A stretch of DNA of 64,000 bases from Enterococcus hulanensis (GTDB lineage Bacteria; Bacillota; Bacilli; Lactobacillales; Enterococcaceae): contig NZ_BJED01000001.1 of NCBI RefSeq assembly GCF_005405485.1, positions 493,959-557,958 on the forward strand, written 5' to 3'. How positions within the stretch are numbered: position 1 is the first letter of the stretch; every line of letters begins with the position of its first letter. The translations under genes were made by a program, and so were the position numbers. The notes under the pieces were generated by a model. It had not been told where the DNA came from. It saw nothing but the letters and a program-made list of their open reading frames with translations, and searched no databases. Below, piece by piece: positions 56,891 to 64,000 of this stretch.

Positions 56891-57224
56891 AATGTATAGC
56901 CTCCACTATCTTTTTTAATGTATTCCATAGATAATTCTATTCGTTATTGGCGAGAAAGGCAACACTTAAAACTCTATTTAATTTTTTTTCGTTTTTCCAC
57001 TTTTTTCGATTTTTTTAATTGCGAATTAAAAAAATAAAAAATTTAGTAAAAATTCTTTTAATTCATTTGTATTTTTCCTTATTAAATTGGTATCCTTAAT
57101 TATAATTATTCTTAATCATAGTTTGTTAAATAACAAAAATGACAGCAAATTAAGAATTGCAGGCTTGTTTTAACACTCTTTTAACATTATATTAAATAAA
57201 AAAATATTCGAGGAGTTTTCACTT
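56891..57224. promoter_or_regulatory. Intergenic region between hup and the Mga-like gene
   Basis: This 334-base, very AT-rich stretch holds divergent promoters for hup and the regulator. An inverted repeat TTTGTTA-AA-TAACAAA lies at 57122-57137, about 90 bases before the regulator start; it may be an operator. No gene is seen. Confidence 0.5.
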
Positions 57225-58781
57225 ATGAATTTAAGAGGGTTAATGAAAAAGGATAACATCCGAAGACTGCGAATTATTGAAATGCTTTATTTTGCAAAAG
57301 AACCATTATCTTCCTATCAATTTATGGATGAGCTGGGATGTTCACTGCCTGTACTGCTCAATGATCTGCGTTTCTTAACTGGAGACGACCTGCCATTTAG
57401 CATTAATAAAGATAAAAGACTTTATTCTATTGAATTTGCTGACAATGCTTCAATCGATGCGGTCTATTCTTACATGATCCGCAGCAATCTAGAATATCAA
57501 ATTATCGAATGTCTCCTTTTTGAAGAAAATGAGAGCATCCAAACTACTGCCAAACAGCTAAACTGCAGCTCTTCTAATATGCAGCGTTATCTGATCACTA
57601 CTAGGGAGCTCTTAGCAGAATGGGACCTGGAACTCCTTAAACGCCCGCTCATGATCAAAGGAGATGAATTAGCGATTCGCCACTTTTATTATATTTTCTT
57701 TAAAGAAGCGCGGGTTCCGTTTTCTAATTATAAGTTTTCGCTTAGATTAGTGAAGGCTGTCGATCAGCTGATTCGTCAAATTTTGCTAGATAATGAAATC
57801 AAGAATAATATGAACCTTCATTTTCGCTTGATGCATAGCTTCTTGATCGCCTTACGACGCTTGAATAAGAATCACAAGATCAAACGACTTTATAAAGACA
57901 GCGGGTTAGTGATTCCAAAAGCAAAAGAGCTTCCCCGATTAGTTCGATTGATCAGGCAAGAAACCGATCTTACCTTCACAGAGACCGACTTGAAGGAATG
58001 CTTGTGGCCGTTGTTTAGCCATCAACTGATCTTAAACCGCAAGCAGCAATCGATTGTTCATAAAAAGAATAAAAATCTAGCAAGTTTTTATGAAACGCAT
58101 CATTTTTTATTGGAAGAAGTCAACACTCTATTGACGGTCCCGCTTTCACAGGAGGAGATGGTGGAAGCGATGCGGCTATTAGGAAATGAACTATTCTGCT
58201 TCTATCCGGATAAATGCCCGCTGGAAATCGTGCAGGAGTCCGATAGATTGATTATGAATCTGATGGATAAAAAATATAGTCCAGAATTAAGGCGGCTTAA
58301 AAATGTGATCCGTGATTTTTTAATTCCTCAAGAAAAAGAAGACTTCTTGCCGCTTTATCTTGGCTGCTTGGTCACTGCCATCAACAATATCTTCCAGCGC
58401 CTTACTAAGTTTGATAAACATATTAGAGTACTTTTATTATCGGATGCCTCTAATTCTCACGAGCGTTTTTGGCAATCTATTTTTCCCGCGTATATCAAGG
58501 GATCAGTGATCTATGAATATTTTGAAACACCATATATTTTACAGCAGCAGCTAACTAGGCTGACAAAGAACTATGACCTGATCGTAACCAATGTGACCAT
58601 GAACGGTTTGCGATCCGCCTGTCCGGTAATCGCAATCAATGCTTACCCGACCGCAAGAGATTTTGATCGGATTCAAAATTTTATTAATGATTTTGATTTA
58701 TTACCATCACGAAAGGAACTATCTAATGAACTTACACCGACTATTGAAACGAGAAAATCAGCGTCAATTGCAACTGATTGA
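57225..58781 (+). CDS. Mga-like transcriptional regulator 1
   Basis: This 518-residue protein has the Mga layout. It has an N-terminal helix-turn-helix (about 10-75; RRLRIIEMLYFAKEPLSSYQ), a second one (about 100-165, LNCSSSNMQRYLITTRELL), PRD-like helical domains, and a C-terminal EIIB-like domain (about 405-490, HIRVLLLSDASNSHERFW). Mga proteins control surface and metabolic genes in streptococci and enterococci and can be tuned by the PTS. GAGGAG precedes the ATG. Its end overlaps the next gene by 56 bases. Confidence 0.85.
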   Translation: MNLRGLMKKDNIRRLRIIEMLYFAKEPLSSYQFMDELGCSLPVLLNDLRFLTGDDLPFSINKDKRLYSIEFADNASIDAVYSYMIRSNLEYQIIECLLFEENESIQTTAKQLNCSSSNMQRYLITTRELLAEWDLELLKRPLMIKGDELAIRHFYYIFFKEARVPFSNYKFSLRLVKAVDQLIRQILLDNEIKNNMNLHFRLMHSFLIALRRLNKNHKIKRLYKDSGLVIPKAKELPRLVRLIRQETDLTFTETDLKECLWPLFSHQLILNRKQQSIVHKKNKNLASFYETHHFLLEEVNTLLTVPLSQEEMVEAMRLLGNELFCFYPDKCPLEIVQESDRLIMNLMDKKYSPELRRLKNVIRDFLIPQEKEDFLPLYLGCLVTAINNIFQRLTKFDKHIRVLLLSDASNSHERFWQSIFPAYIKGSVIYEYFETPYILQQQLTRLTKNYDLIVTNVTMNGLRSACPVIAINAYPTARDFDRIQNFINDFDLLPSRKELSNELTPTIETRKSASIATD

Positions 58782-60261
58782 GACGCTGTACTATTCTCAA
58801 CGACCTCGTTCAAGTGAAGAGCTGGCAGAAATTATTCAGTGTACCATCCCAATTGTGCTAAACGATATTCGCGCGATCAATAAGCAAAGCGACTATTATA
58901 AAGTCGTTCGCGAAAACAGTCTTTATCACTTTGAATTAAAGGATAATGCCACACTTGATGTCCTTATTTCAACCATGCTCACCAATTCATTGTCATTTAA
59001 GATTTTAGAGGTGCTTTTCTATGAAGAATCCCACTCTTTAATCGATCTTTCAAAGCGATTATTCTGCAGCCTGAGCACCGTTCAAGCCGCCATGAACAAT
59101 TTGCAGGAGGTGCTGTCAGAATGGAAAATAAATGTTAGGCGCCGACCATTCCGCTTGACCGGAAATGAAATCGCCATTCGCCATTTATATTTCTTGTATT
59201 TCTCAGAAAAAAAAGCCCTTCGAGAGGACACGCCCTTCAGCTCTGAATTTTTCCATTTTGGAGACGAGGTCGTTCGCTCGATGATCGCCAATAATCAGTT
59301 AAAAACATCATTGGCTCAGTATAATCGTTTGAACTTATCCTTCTTTATCAGTTTGGTTCGAATCTCAAATGAACACCATATGACTTCGCGGATATTGCGA
59401 TCCACCGCAATCAATGTTCCTAGTCAGCGGGCGATCAATAATTTTAACTACTTTTTACGAAAAGAAATGGATATCTTTTATTCTGAAGACATCATGAAGG
59501 AAAGCTTCTGGCTGCTCTATTCTGATTTGTTTTTATTGGGAGAAGAACAAACCGCACGAGTATTAGAAACAAACCCTTATACGGCCTATCACTATGAGAC
59601 GCATTTTATCTTTGCGGAAAAGCTGAGTAAGATGCTGGTCCATCCTTTGACGGAACTTCAAAAGGAGCAGCTGGCGACGATTTTGATCAATCAACATCTC
59701 TTCCATGCGAACACGAAAGAATTTATCAGTGTGCTGCAGGATCGAAAAAGGGAATGTCTGAACCTATTGGATACCTTTCATGCTCACTGTGTCCATCAGC
59801 TGCGTAATTTAGTGATTAAATTCACAGAAGAATACCGTCTATTTAGATCACCGGAGTTTATCGACAATTACATTTATCAAATTATCGCAACGGTTCCTAG
59901 TTGTTTAACTGGGCTGAAACAAATCGATAAGACTGTCAATCTGCTGATCGTTTCCAGTGATTCTAAAATGCAGGAAAGTTTAATGGCTGAGCTGTTGCGT
60001 CTTTCTCTTAGAGGAAATTATGCGATTCACCAGGTCAATGTCAAACAATTACATAGTACAAGCTATCGAAAAGTTTTCGAAGAATATGATATTGTCATCA
60101 GCACTTCCACCTTCGATGTTCCAAATTGCAAAACACCAATCATCGCCGTTGAACTTTGCCCCAGCGTCCATTCAATCAATAGAATTCAAAAAATGATCGA
60201 CCAAATTATCTTAGAAGATACGCAATTCACAGTAAGATTAATCGAAAAAGGACTTGAGTAG
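58726..60261 (+). CDS. Mga-like transcriptional regulator 2
   Basis: This 511-residue paralogue of the preceding gene shares RQLQLIETLYYSQRPRSSEE, SLSTVQAAMNNLQEVLSEWK and a C-terminal EIIB-like part (VNLLIVSSDSKMQESLM). The ATG at 58726 has GAAAGGAA upstream and lies within the end of regulator 1 in another frame, so translation of the two is linked. Possibly they form heteromers or act in series. The stop is inside a bidirectional terminator. Confidence 0.85.
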   Translation: MNLHRLLKRENQRQLQLIETLYYSQRPRSSEELAEIIQCTIPIVLNDIRAINKQSDYYKVVRENSLYHFELKDNATLDVLISTMLTNSLSFKILEVLFYEESHSLIDLSKRLFCSLSTVQAAMNNLQEVLSEWKINVRRRPFRLTGNEIAIRHLYFLYFSEKKALREDTPFSSEFFHFGDEVVRSMIANNQLKTSLAQYNRLNLSFFISLVRISNEHHMTSRILRSTAINVPSQRAINNFNYFLRKEMDIFYSEDIMKESFWLLYSDLFLLGEEQTARVLETNPYTAYHYETHFIFAEKLSKMLVHPLTELQKEQLATILINQHLFHANTKEFISVLQDRKRECLNLLDTFHAHCVHQLRNLVIKFTEEYRLFRSPEFIDNYIYQIIATVPSCLTGLKQIDKTVNLLIVSSDSKMQESLMAELLRLSLRGNYAIHQVNVKQLHSTSYRKVFEEYDIVISTSTFDVPNCKTPIIAVELCPSVHSINRIQKMIDQIILEDTQFTVRLIEKGLE

Positions 60262-60281
60262 GGTTACTCAAGTCCTTTTTC
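60246..60281. terminator. Bidirectional terminator overlapping two stop codons
   Basis: Perfect arms AAAAAGGACTTGAGTA (60247-60262) and its complement (60266-60281) with a four-base loop lie between convergent genes. They contain the stop of regulator 2 and the end of the membrane-protein gene. Confidence 0.85.
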
Positions 60282-60653
60282 TTCTCTTAAACGCGTCAGC
60301 TCTTTATCCATCGACGCTTTTTCTGCTGTCAGGCTGTCAATCATCCGCTGATATTTGTCCTTACCATTTTTCTTGCGGATCAGATTTAGCTGAATCGCTG
60401 AAAACAAGATGACGGCTAGCGATAGAATGACGATCACAGCGAAAATAACGCTTAATTCCATTCTAAATAGTGTATATAGTAACACGATCAGGCCAATCAC
60501 GATCTCGGCGATACTGAGTTTGGCTCGGCGTCCGCCTCCAAAAATGATCCGCTTCAGCGTGGGTCCGTTCAATAATTCTTCGTAGCGAGTCAAGCGAGCT
60601 TCAAGAAAGCTGACTTGCTCTTTCAATAGATCAATTCGTTGATTATCCGGCAT
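60264..60653 (-). CDS. Coiled-coil membrane protein, 129 residues
   Basis: The protein has an N-terminal coiled coil (about 3-27, RIDLLKEQVSFLEARLTRYE), two membrane helices (about 46-64 and 68-90) and a C-terminal coiled coil (MIDSLTAEKASMDKELTRLR). It is likely anchored with both ends in the cytoplasm. The ATG at 60651-60653 has AAGGAG ten bases upstream; the longer frame was rejected. Function not known. Confidence 0.68.
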   Translation of the reverse strand: MPDNQRIDLLKEQVSFLEARLTRYEELLNGPTLKRIIFGGGRRAKLSIAEIVIGLIVLLYTLFRMELSVIFAVIVILSLAVILFSAIQLNLIRKKNGKDKYQRMIDSLTAEKASMDKELTRLREEKGLE

Positions 60654-60864
60654 AGTGACTTCGCTCCTTAATATCCTTCTACTTATTATCGCTAGTAATC
60701 CTCGTTTTCGCAAATATTTTATTTATCATTATAAAAATAATTACTTTTTATAGTCATCCCTCGATGGGAAGTTGTTAAGCCGAATATCCCTTCCATTAGA
60801 ATATGTAAAGGATCTCATTTGGTCACAATCATTCAGCGCCACTAAATACTTTGCGAATTCTTAG

Positions 60865-60924
60865 TTGAAATTGTTTGGAAAACCTGTACAATTAATATGT
60901 AAGCGAATCCACTTCGTATACGAA
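60865..60924 (+). promoter_or_regulatory. ald promoter and leader palindrome
   Basis: TTGAAA (60865-60870), 16 bases, TACAAT (60887-60892, preceded by TG) is the likely promoter. TTCGTATACGAA (60913-60924) is a perfect 12-bp palindrome just after the start, a possible operator. Confidence 0.6.
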
Positions 60925-60946
60925 TCGTTAAGAAGGAGTGTGTCAA

Positions 60947-62083
60947 ATGATTATTGGAATTCCAAAAGAAATCAAGAACAATGAAAACCGTGTTGCCCTT
61001 CCCCCATCTGGAGTATTTGATCTGACAAATCGTGGTCATCAAGTGTTAGTTGAAAAAGATGCCGGCAAAGGTTCTGCGATCACAGACGAAGAGTATGCTG
61101 CCGCAGGTGCAACGATGATCGACAAGGCTGCTGATGTTTGGGCAGCGGATATGGTCATGAAAGTTAAAGAGCCGCTTCCCGAAGAATATCAATATTTCCG
61201 TAAAGGATTATTACTATTCACTTATCTGCATTTAGCTGCAAACAAACCTTTAACTGAAGCTTTAGTCAACAGCGGTGTCAATGCAATTGCTTACGAAAAT
61301 GTTCAACCGGCAGACAACACATTGCCATTACTTGCACCAATGAGTGAGATCGCTGGACGTATGGCGGCTCAAATCGGTGCCAACTATCTAGAACGCGTCA
61401 ACGGCGGAAAAGGTATCTTGCTATCCGGCGTACCAGGCGTACGTCGCGGAAATGTTGTCGTTATCGGCGGCGGCGTTGTTGGCTTGAATGCTGCAAAATT
61501 AGCTTTAGGTTTAGGTGCCAACGTAACGATCCTAGATGTCAGCGTTCCACGTCTGAAAGAATTGGATATTATCTTTGGCAACCGGGTTCAAACCATGATG
61601 TCAAACAGCTTCAACATCCAAGAATGTCTGAAAACGGCTGATTTAGTTATCGGCGCTGTTTTGATTCCAGGACACAAAGCACCGACTTTAGTTTCTAAAG
61701 AAATGGTCGCTAATATTCCTGATCACTCAGTAATCGTCGATGTGGCGATTGACCAAGGCGGAATCTTTGAAACAGAAGATCGGGTAACGACTCACGATGA
61801 TCCGACTTATGTTAAAGAAGGTGTCGTTCACTATGCTGTAGCCAATATGCCGGGAGCTGTTCCGCAAACCGCTACTTACGCATTAAGCAACAGCACAATG
61901 AACTATGCTAACTTATTAGCAAATAATTCATTAGAAGAATTATTGAAAGATAACTTGGCACTTCGTCGCGGCGTCAATACTTACAATGGCAAACTGACGA
62001 TCGAAGCTGTAGCTAAAGATTTAGCGATGGATTACACACCAATCGATGAATTGTTAAACGAAGAATTAATGATGAACTCTTAA
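60947..62083 (+). CDS. ald: Alanine dehydrogenase
   Basis: This 378-residue enzyme matches alanine dehydrogenase, which interconverts L-alanine with pyruvate and ammonia using NAD. It starts [20 protein letters not shown]. The substrate lysine and histidine lie in VMKVKEP and LFTYLHLA, and the NAD-binding Rossmann motif [10 protein letters not shown] is near 175. AAGGAG is eight bases before the ATG; a longer frame was rejected. It stands alone with its own promoter and terminator. Confidence 0.95.
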   Translation: MIIGIPKEIKNNENRVALPPSGVFDLTNRGHQVLVEKDAGKGSAITDEEYAAAGATMIDKAADVWAADMVMKVKEPLPEEYQYFRKGLLLFTYLHLAANKPLTEALVNSGVNAIAYENVQPADNTLPLLAPMSEIAGRMAAQIGANYLERVNGGKGILLSGVPGVRRGNVVVIGGGVVGLNAAKLALGLGANVTILDVSVPRLKELDIIFGNRVQTMMSNSFNIQECLKTADLVIGAVLIPGHKAPTLVSKEMVANIPDHSVIVDVAIDQGGIFETEDRVTTHDDPTYVKEGVVHYAVANMPGAVPQTATYALSNSTMNYANLLANNSLEELLKDNLALRRGVNTYNGKLTIEAVAKDLAMDYTPIDELLNEELMMNS

Positions 62084-62092
62084 AAAACAGGA

Positions 62093-62125
62093 AGAACCTG
62101 TCAGCGTCTGCTGGCAGGTTTTTTT
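62093..62125 (+). terminator. ald terminator
   Basis: A 10-bp stem ACCTGTCAGC/GCTGGCAGGT around GTCT (62095-62118) is followed by T7. Confidence 0.85.
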
Positions 62126-62166
62126 GTTATAATTAATTGAATTCTTTTTATTATAGGAGGTCCACC

Positions 62167-63867
62167 ATGCTTTTTTCTGATTTTCCCTACGAAAACCCTG
62201 ATCTTGCTCAATACGAAATCGACTTTATCACTTGCGTGCAGCAATTTATTGAAGCAAGTGATTATTCAGATGCGAAACAAACACTGCACGAACTGAACCA
62301 TTTGCGCAGCGATCTCTTCAAAAACTTTAAAATAGCCTCTATCCGTTTTTCGATCGATACCAATGATCACTATTACGGGATTGAGAATGAATTTTGGGAT
62401 TACAACGAACCGATCGTGAACCAGATTCATAAACACTTTTACGAAAGTCTGCTGGACTCCCCTTTCCGTCCGCAATTGGAAAAAGATTTTCCGGAAACGC
62501 TCTTTCTTTTTGCGGAGGATCAATCTCAGCTGATGGCTGAATCTGTGATCGTATTAATGCAGCAAGAAAATGATGTTGTCAGTCAATACAGCACGTTGAT
62601 CGCATCAGCCGAAATCGAATTTGACGGAAAAGTGCGAACCCTTTCTGAATTGTCGGCCTTTTTTACCGAACCGGATCGTAAAATACACCAAGCGGCACAA
62701 AAAGCCTATGAAGACTTTTTTGTTGCCCATGAACAGGAACTTGATACGATTTTTGATCAGATGGTACACATTCGTCATCAGCAGGCGCAAAAATTAGGCT
62801 TTGATCATTTCGTTGAATACGGCGATCGCCAAATGAACCGCTGGGGCTATGATCGTTCTCAGCTGCAGGATTTTCGCCGCTTTATTCTCGAAAAAGTGGT
62901 TCCCATCAACCAAAGACTCTATCAGCGGCAGCAAGAGCGGTTAGGTCTTGAAACATTGAACTATTATGATCTGCCGCTGGTTTTTCCTAACGGCAACCCG
63001 CGACCGCAGGCAAACGCTGAAGCGTTAGTCCAACAGGCCCAGACTATGTATCACGAATTATCCCCAGAGACAGGTGCATTTTTCGATAAAATGATCCAAC
63101 AGGAATTGCTAGACTTGATTAGTCGTCCCGGCAAGCAAAGCGGCGGCTACTGTGAATATATCGATGAATTTAAAGTGCCTTTTATCTTTGCTAATTTCAA
63201 CGGTACCTCGGAAGATGTCGATGTTTTGACTCACGAAGCAGGCCACGCCTTCCAAACCTATCTCTCAAGCTGGATCGAAGAAACTGAGCTGGTCTTTCCG
63301 ACTTCGGATACTGCTGAGATCCATTCGATGAGTATGGAATTTTTGACGTGGCCTTGGATGGATAAATTTTTCGGCACAGACAGCGAGAAATACAAATTCG
63401 CTCATTTGAGCAGCGCCCTGCAATTCTTACCCTATGGTGCCTTGGTGGATCATTTTCAAGAAGAGGTTTATCTGTATCCTGACTGGTCGCCTGCAAAACG
63501 GAAAAATCGCTGGCGCGAGCTGGAGCAGCTTTATTGCCCGGAAAATAATTATCAAGAATCCGAAGCCTTAGCCCGCGGGATCTATTGGTATCGTCAAGGA
63601 CACATTTTTGAATCGCCCTTCTATTACATCGACTACACCTTGGCGCAGGTTTGCGCGTTGCAATTTTGGGAACGCACGATCGTTGAAAAGGACCCGACGG
63701 CTTGGGAAGATTATCTTGCGATTTGTCGCGTCGGCGGCACCAAGACCTTTTTGGAGACAGTCCAGTTAGGTCACCTCGCCTCACCCTTTGACTATGAAAA
63801 AATGACCGAGCTGTTAAATACAGTCGATCATTATCTAGCCGAGATTCCGGAAACTGAATTAAGTTAA
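62167..63867 (+). CDS. M3-family oligoendopeptidase (PepF-like)
   Basis: This 566-residue zinc peptidase has the M3 motif in VLTHEAGHAFQTYL (near 355-368) and the downstream glutamate in AEIHSMSMEFLTWP. Its length is typical of the oligoendopeptidase F/M3 group, which hydrolyses short cytoplasmic peptides. AGGAGG precedes the ATG at 62167. The IS element begins 17 bases after the stop codon, leaving only the left half of what looks like its terminator. Confidence 0.9.
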   Translation: MLFSDFPYENPDLAQYEIDFITCVQQFIEASDYSDAKQTLHELNHLRSDLFKNFKIASIRFSIDTNDHYYGIENEFWDYNEPIVNQIHKHFYESLLDSPFRPQLEKDFPETLFLFAEDQSQLMAESVIVLMQQENDVVSQYSTLIASAEIEFDGKVRTLSELSAFFTEPDRKIHQAAQKAYEDFFVAHEQELDTIFDQMVHIRHQQAQKLGFDHFVEYGDRQMNRWGYDRSQLQDFRRFILEKVVPINQRLYQRQQERLGLETLNYYDLPLVFPNGNPRPQANAEALVQQAQTMYHELSPETGAFFDKMIQQELLDLISRPGKQSGGYCEYIDEFKVPFIFANFNGTSEDVDVLTHEAGHAFQTYLSSWIEETELVFPTSDTAEIHSMSMEFLTWPWMDKFFGTDSEKYKFAHLSSALQFLPYGALVDHFQEEVYLYPDWSPAKRKNRWRELEQLYCPENNYQESEALARGIYWYRQGHIFESPFYYIDYTLAQVCALQFWERTIVEKDPTAWEDYLAICRVGGTKTFLETVQLGHLASPFDYEKMTELLNTVDHYLAEIPETELS

Positions 63868-63883
63868 TAAAAAACCTGCTGAT

Positions 63884-64000
63884 TGTACCGACCCCCAAAA
63901 GTTAGACCAAAAATCTAACTTCGGGAGGTCGGTATTTTTATGGCTAAATATAGTTTTGAACTCAAGGTAAAAATCGTTCAAGAGTATCTTGACGGGAAAG
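63884..64000 (+). mobile_element. IS3-family insertion sequence, left end
   Basis: The element seems to begin with TGTACCGACCCCCAAAAGTT, a left end typical of IS3-group elements, and continues past the window. A hairpin AAGTTAGA/TCTAACTT (63899-63921) follows. Upstream AAAAACCTGCTGAT (63870-63883) looks like half of a terminator whose other arm is missing. Confidence 0.78.
63940..64000 (+). CDS. IS3-family transposase orfA, N-terminus only
   Basis: The ATG at 63940 follows GGGAGG by 11 bases. The 20 visible codons read AKYSFELKVKIVQEYLDGK, the usual start of the IS3 OrfA helix-turn-helix (DNA-binding) subunit. The rest lies outside the window, so completeness and a frameshift to orfB cannot be judged. 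Confidence 0.8.
   Translation, partial: MAKYSFELKVKIVQEYLDGK

Noticed and set aside
63197..63898. A 233-codon frame on the minus strand antisense to the oligopeptidase
   Set aside because: It lies wholly across a clear M3 peptidase gene, has no ribosome site, and its product is low-complexity and Arg/Pro-rich like a shadow frame.

Overview
The window looks like a low-GC Lactobacillales chromosome, most likely Enterococcus (species not decided). The reasons are strong AGGAGG ribosome sites, a CcpA-type cre box, paired Mga-family regulators, a ptb-buk fermentation operon, a secreted NlpC/P60 wall hydrolase with a second hydrolase domain, and a prophage with Listeria/Enterococcus siphophage gene order. 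About 42.6 kb of the 64 kb is one temperate prophage.

Left host flank (1-14036): a TetR-controlled acyl-CoA fermentation operon (acylating aldehyde dehydrogenase, ptb, start of buk), a secreted peptidoglycan hydrolase, a small unknown protein, a cation diffusion facilitator, a Bce-type antimicrobial-peptide module (response regulator, kinase, ABC ATPase, permease) and a two-gene permease pair (YcgQ/YcgR type). Right host flank (56615-64000): hup (HU), two overlapping Mga-like regulators, a coiled-coil membrane protein, alanine dehydrogenase, an M3 oligopeptidase, and the first ~117 bp of an IS3-family element that seems to have split the oligopeptidase terminator.

Prophage (14037-56634): integrated at the 3' end of hup with a 20-bp core that carries the last five HU codons and the stop. 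The original hup terminator is stranded beyond attL, and the phage supplies a replacement just inside attR. From left to right: an accessory left arm (small unknown gene, two universal stress protein genes with a structured leader RNA, a broken gene, a plus-strand operon of tiny peptides under a palindromic operator, a two-gene HTH-ImmA unit that may be a toxin-antitoxin/defence pair, and a tRNA relic); lysis genes (endolysin, holin, XhlA); baseplate and tail; head genes (capsid with a likely -1 frameshift Ig-domain extension); terminase; ArpU late regulator; a plus-strand island of very short transcription units, at least three of which look like related small RNAs; replication and recombination genes (RuvC-like resolvase, RecD-like helicase, primase-like protein, iteron-rich candidate origin, SSB-like DUF669, AAA ATPase, Gp157); early regulators (Rha antirepressor, DUF771, Cro-like); the divergent immunity region (short CI-like repressor plus ImmA metalloprotease); and the tyrosine integrase.

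How it works together: the repressor has no LexA-type autocleavage domain, so induction probably runs through the adjacent ImmA protease, as known for ImmR-ImmA. The early leftward operon replicates the phage, ArpU is the likely late activator, and terminators between the structural genes probably tune dosage. An operator-like 8-mer shared by the immunity region and the far left arm suggests the tiny-peptide operon may also respond to the repressor. The most unusual part is the 41.3-43.0 kb run of short RNA genes, where each terminator runs straight into the next promoter.
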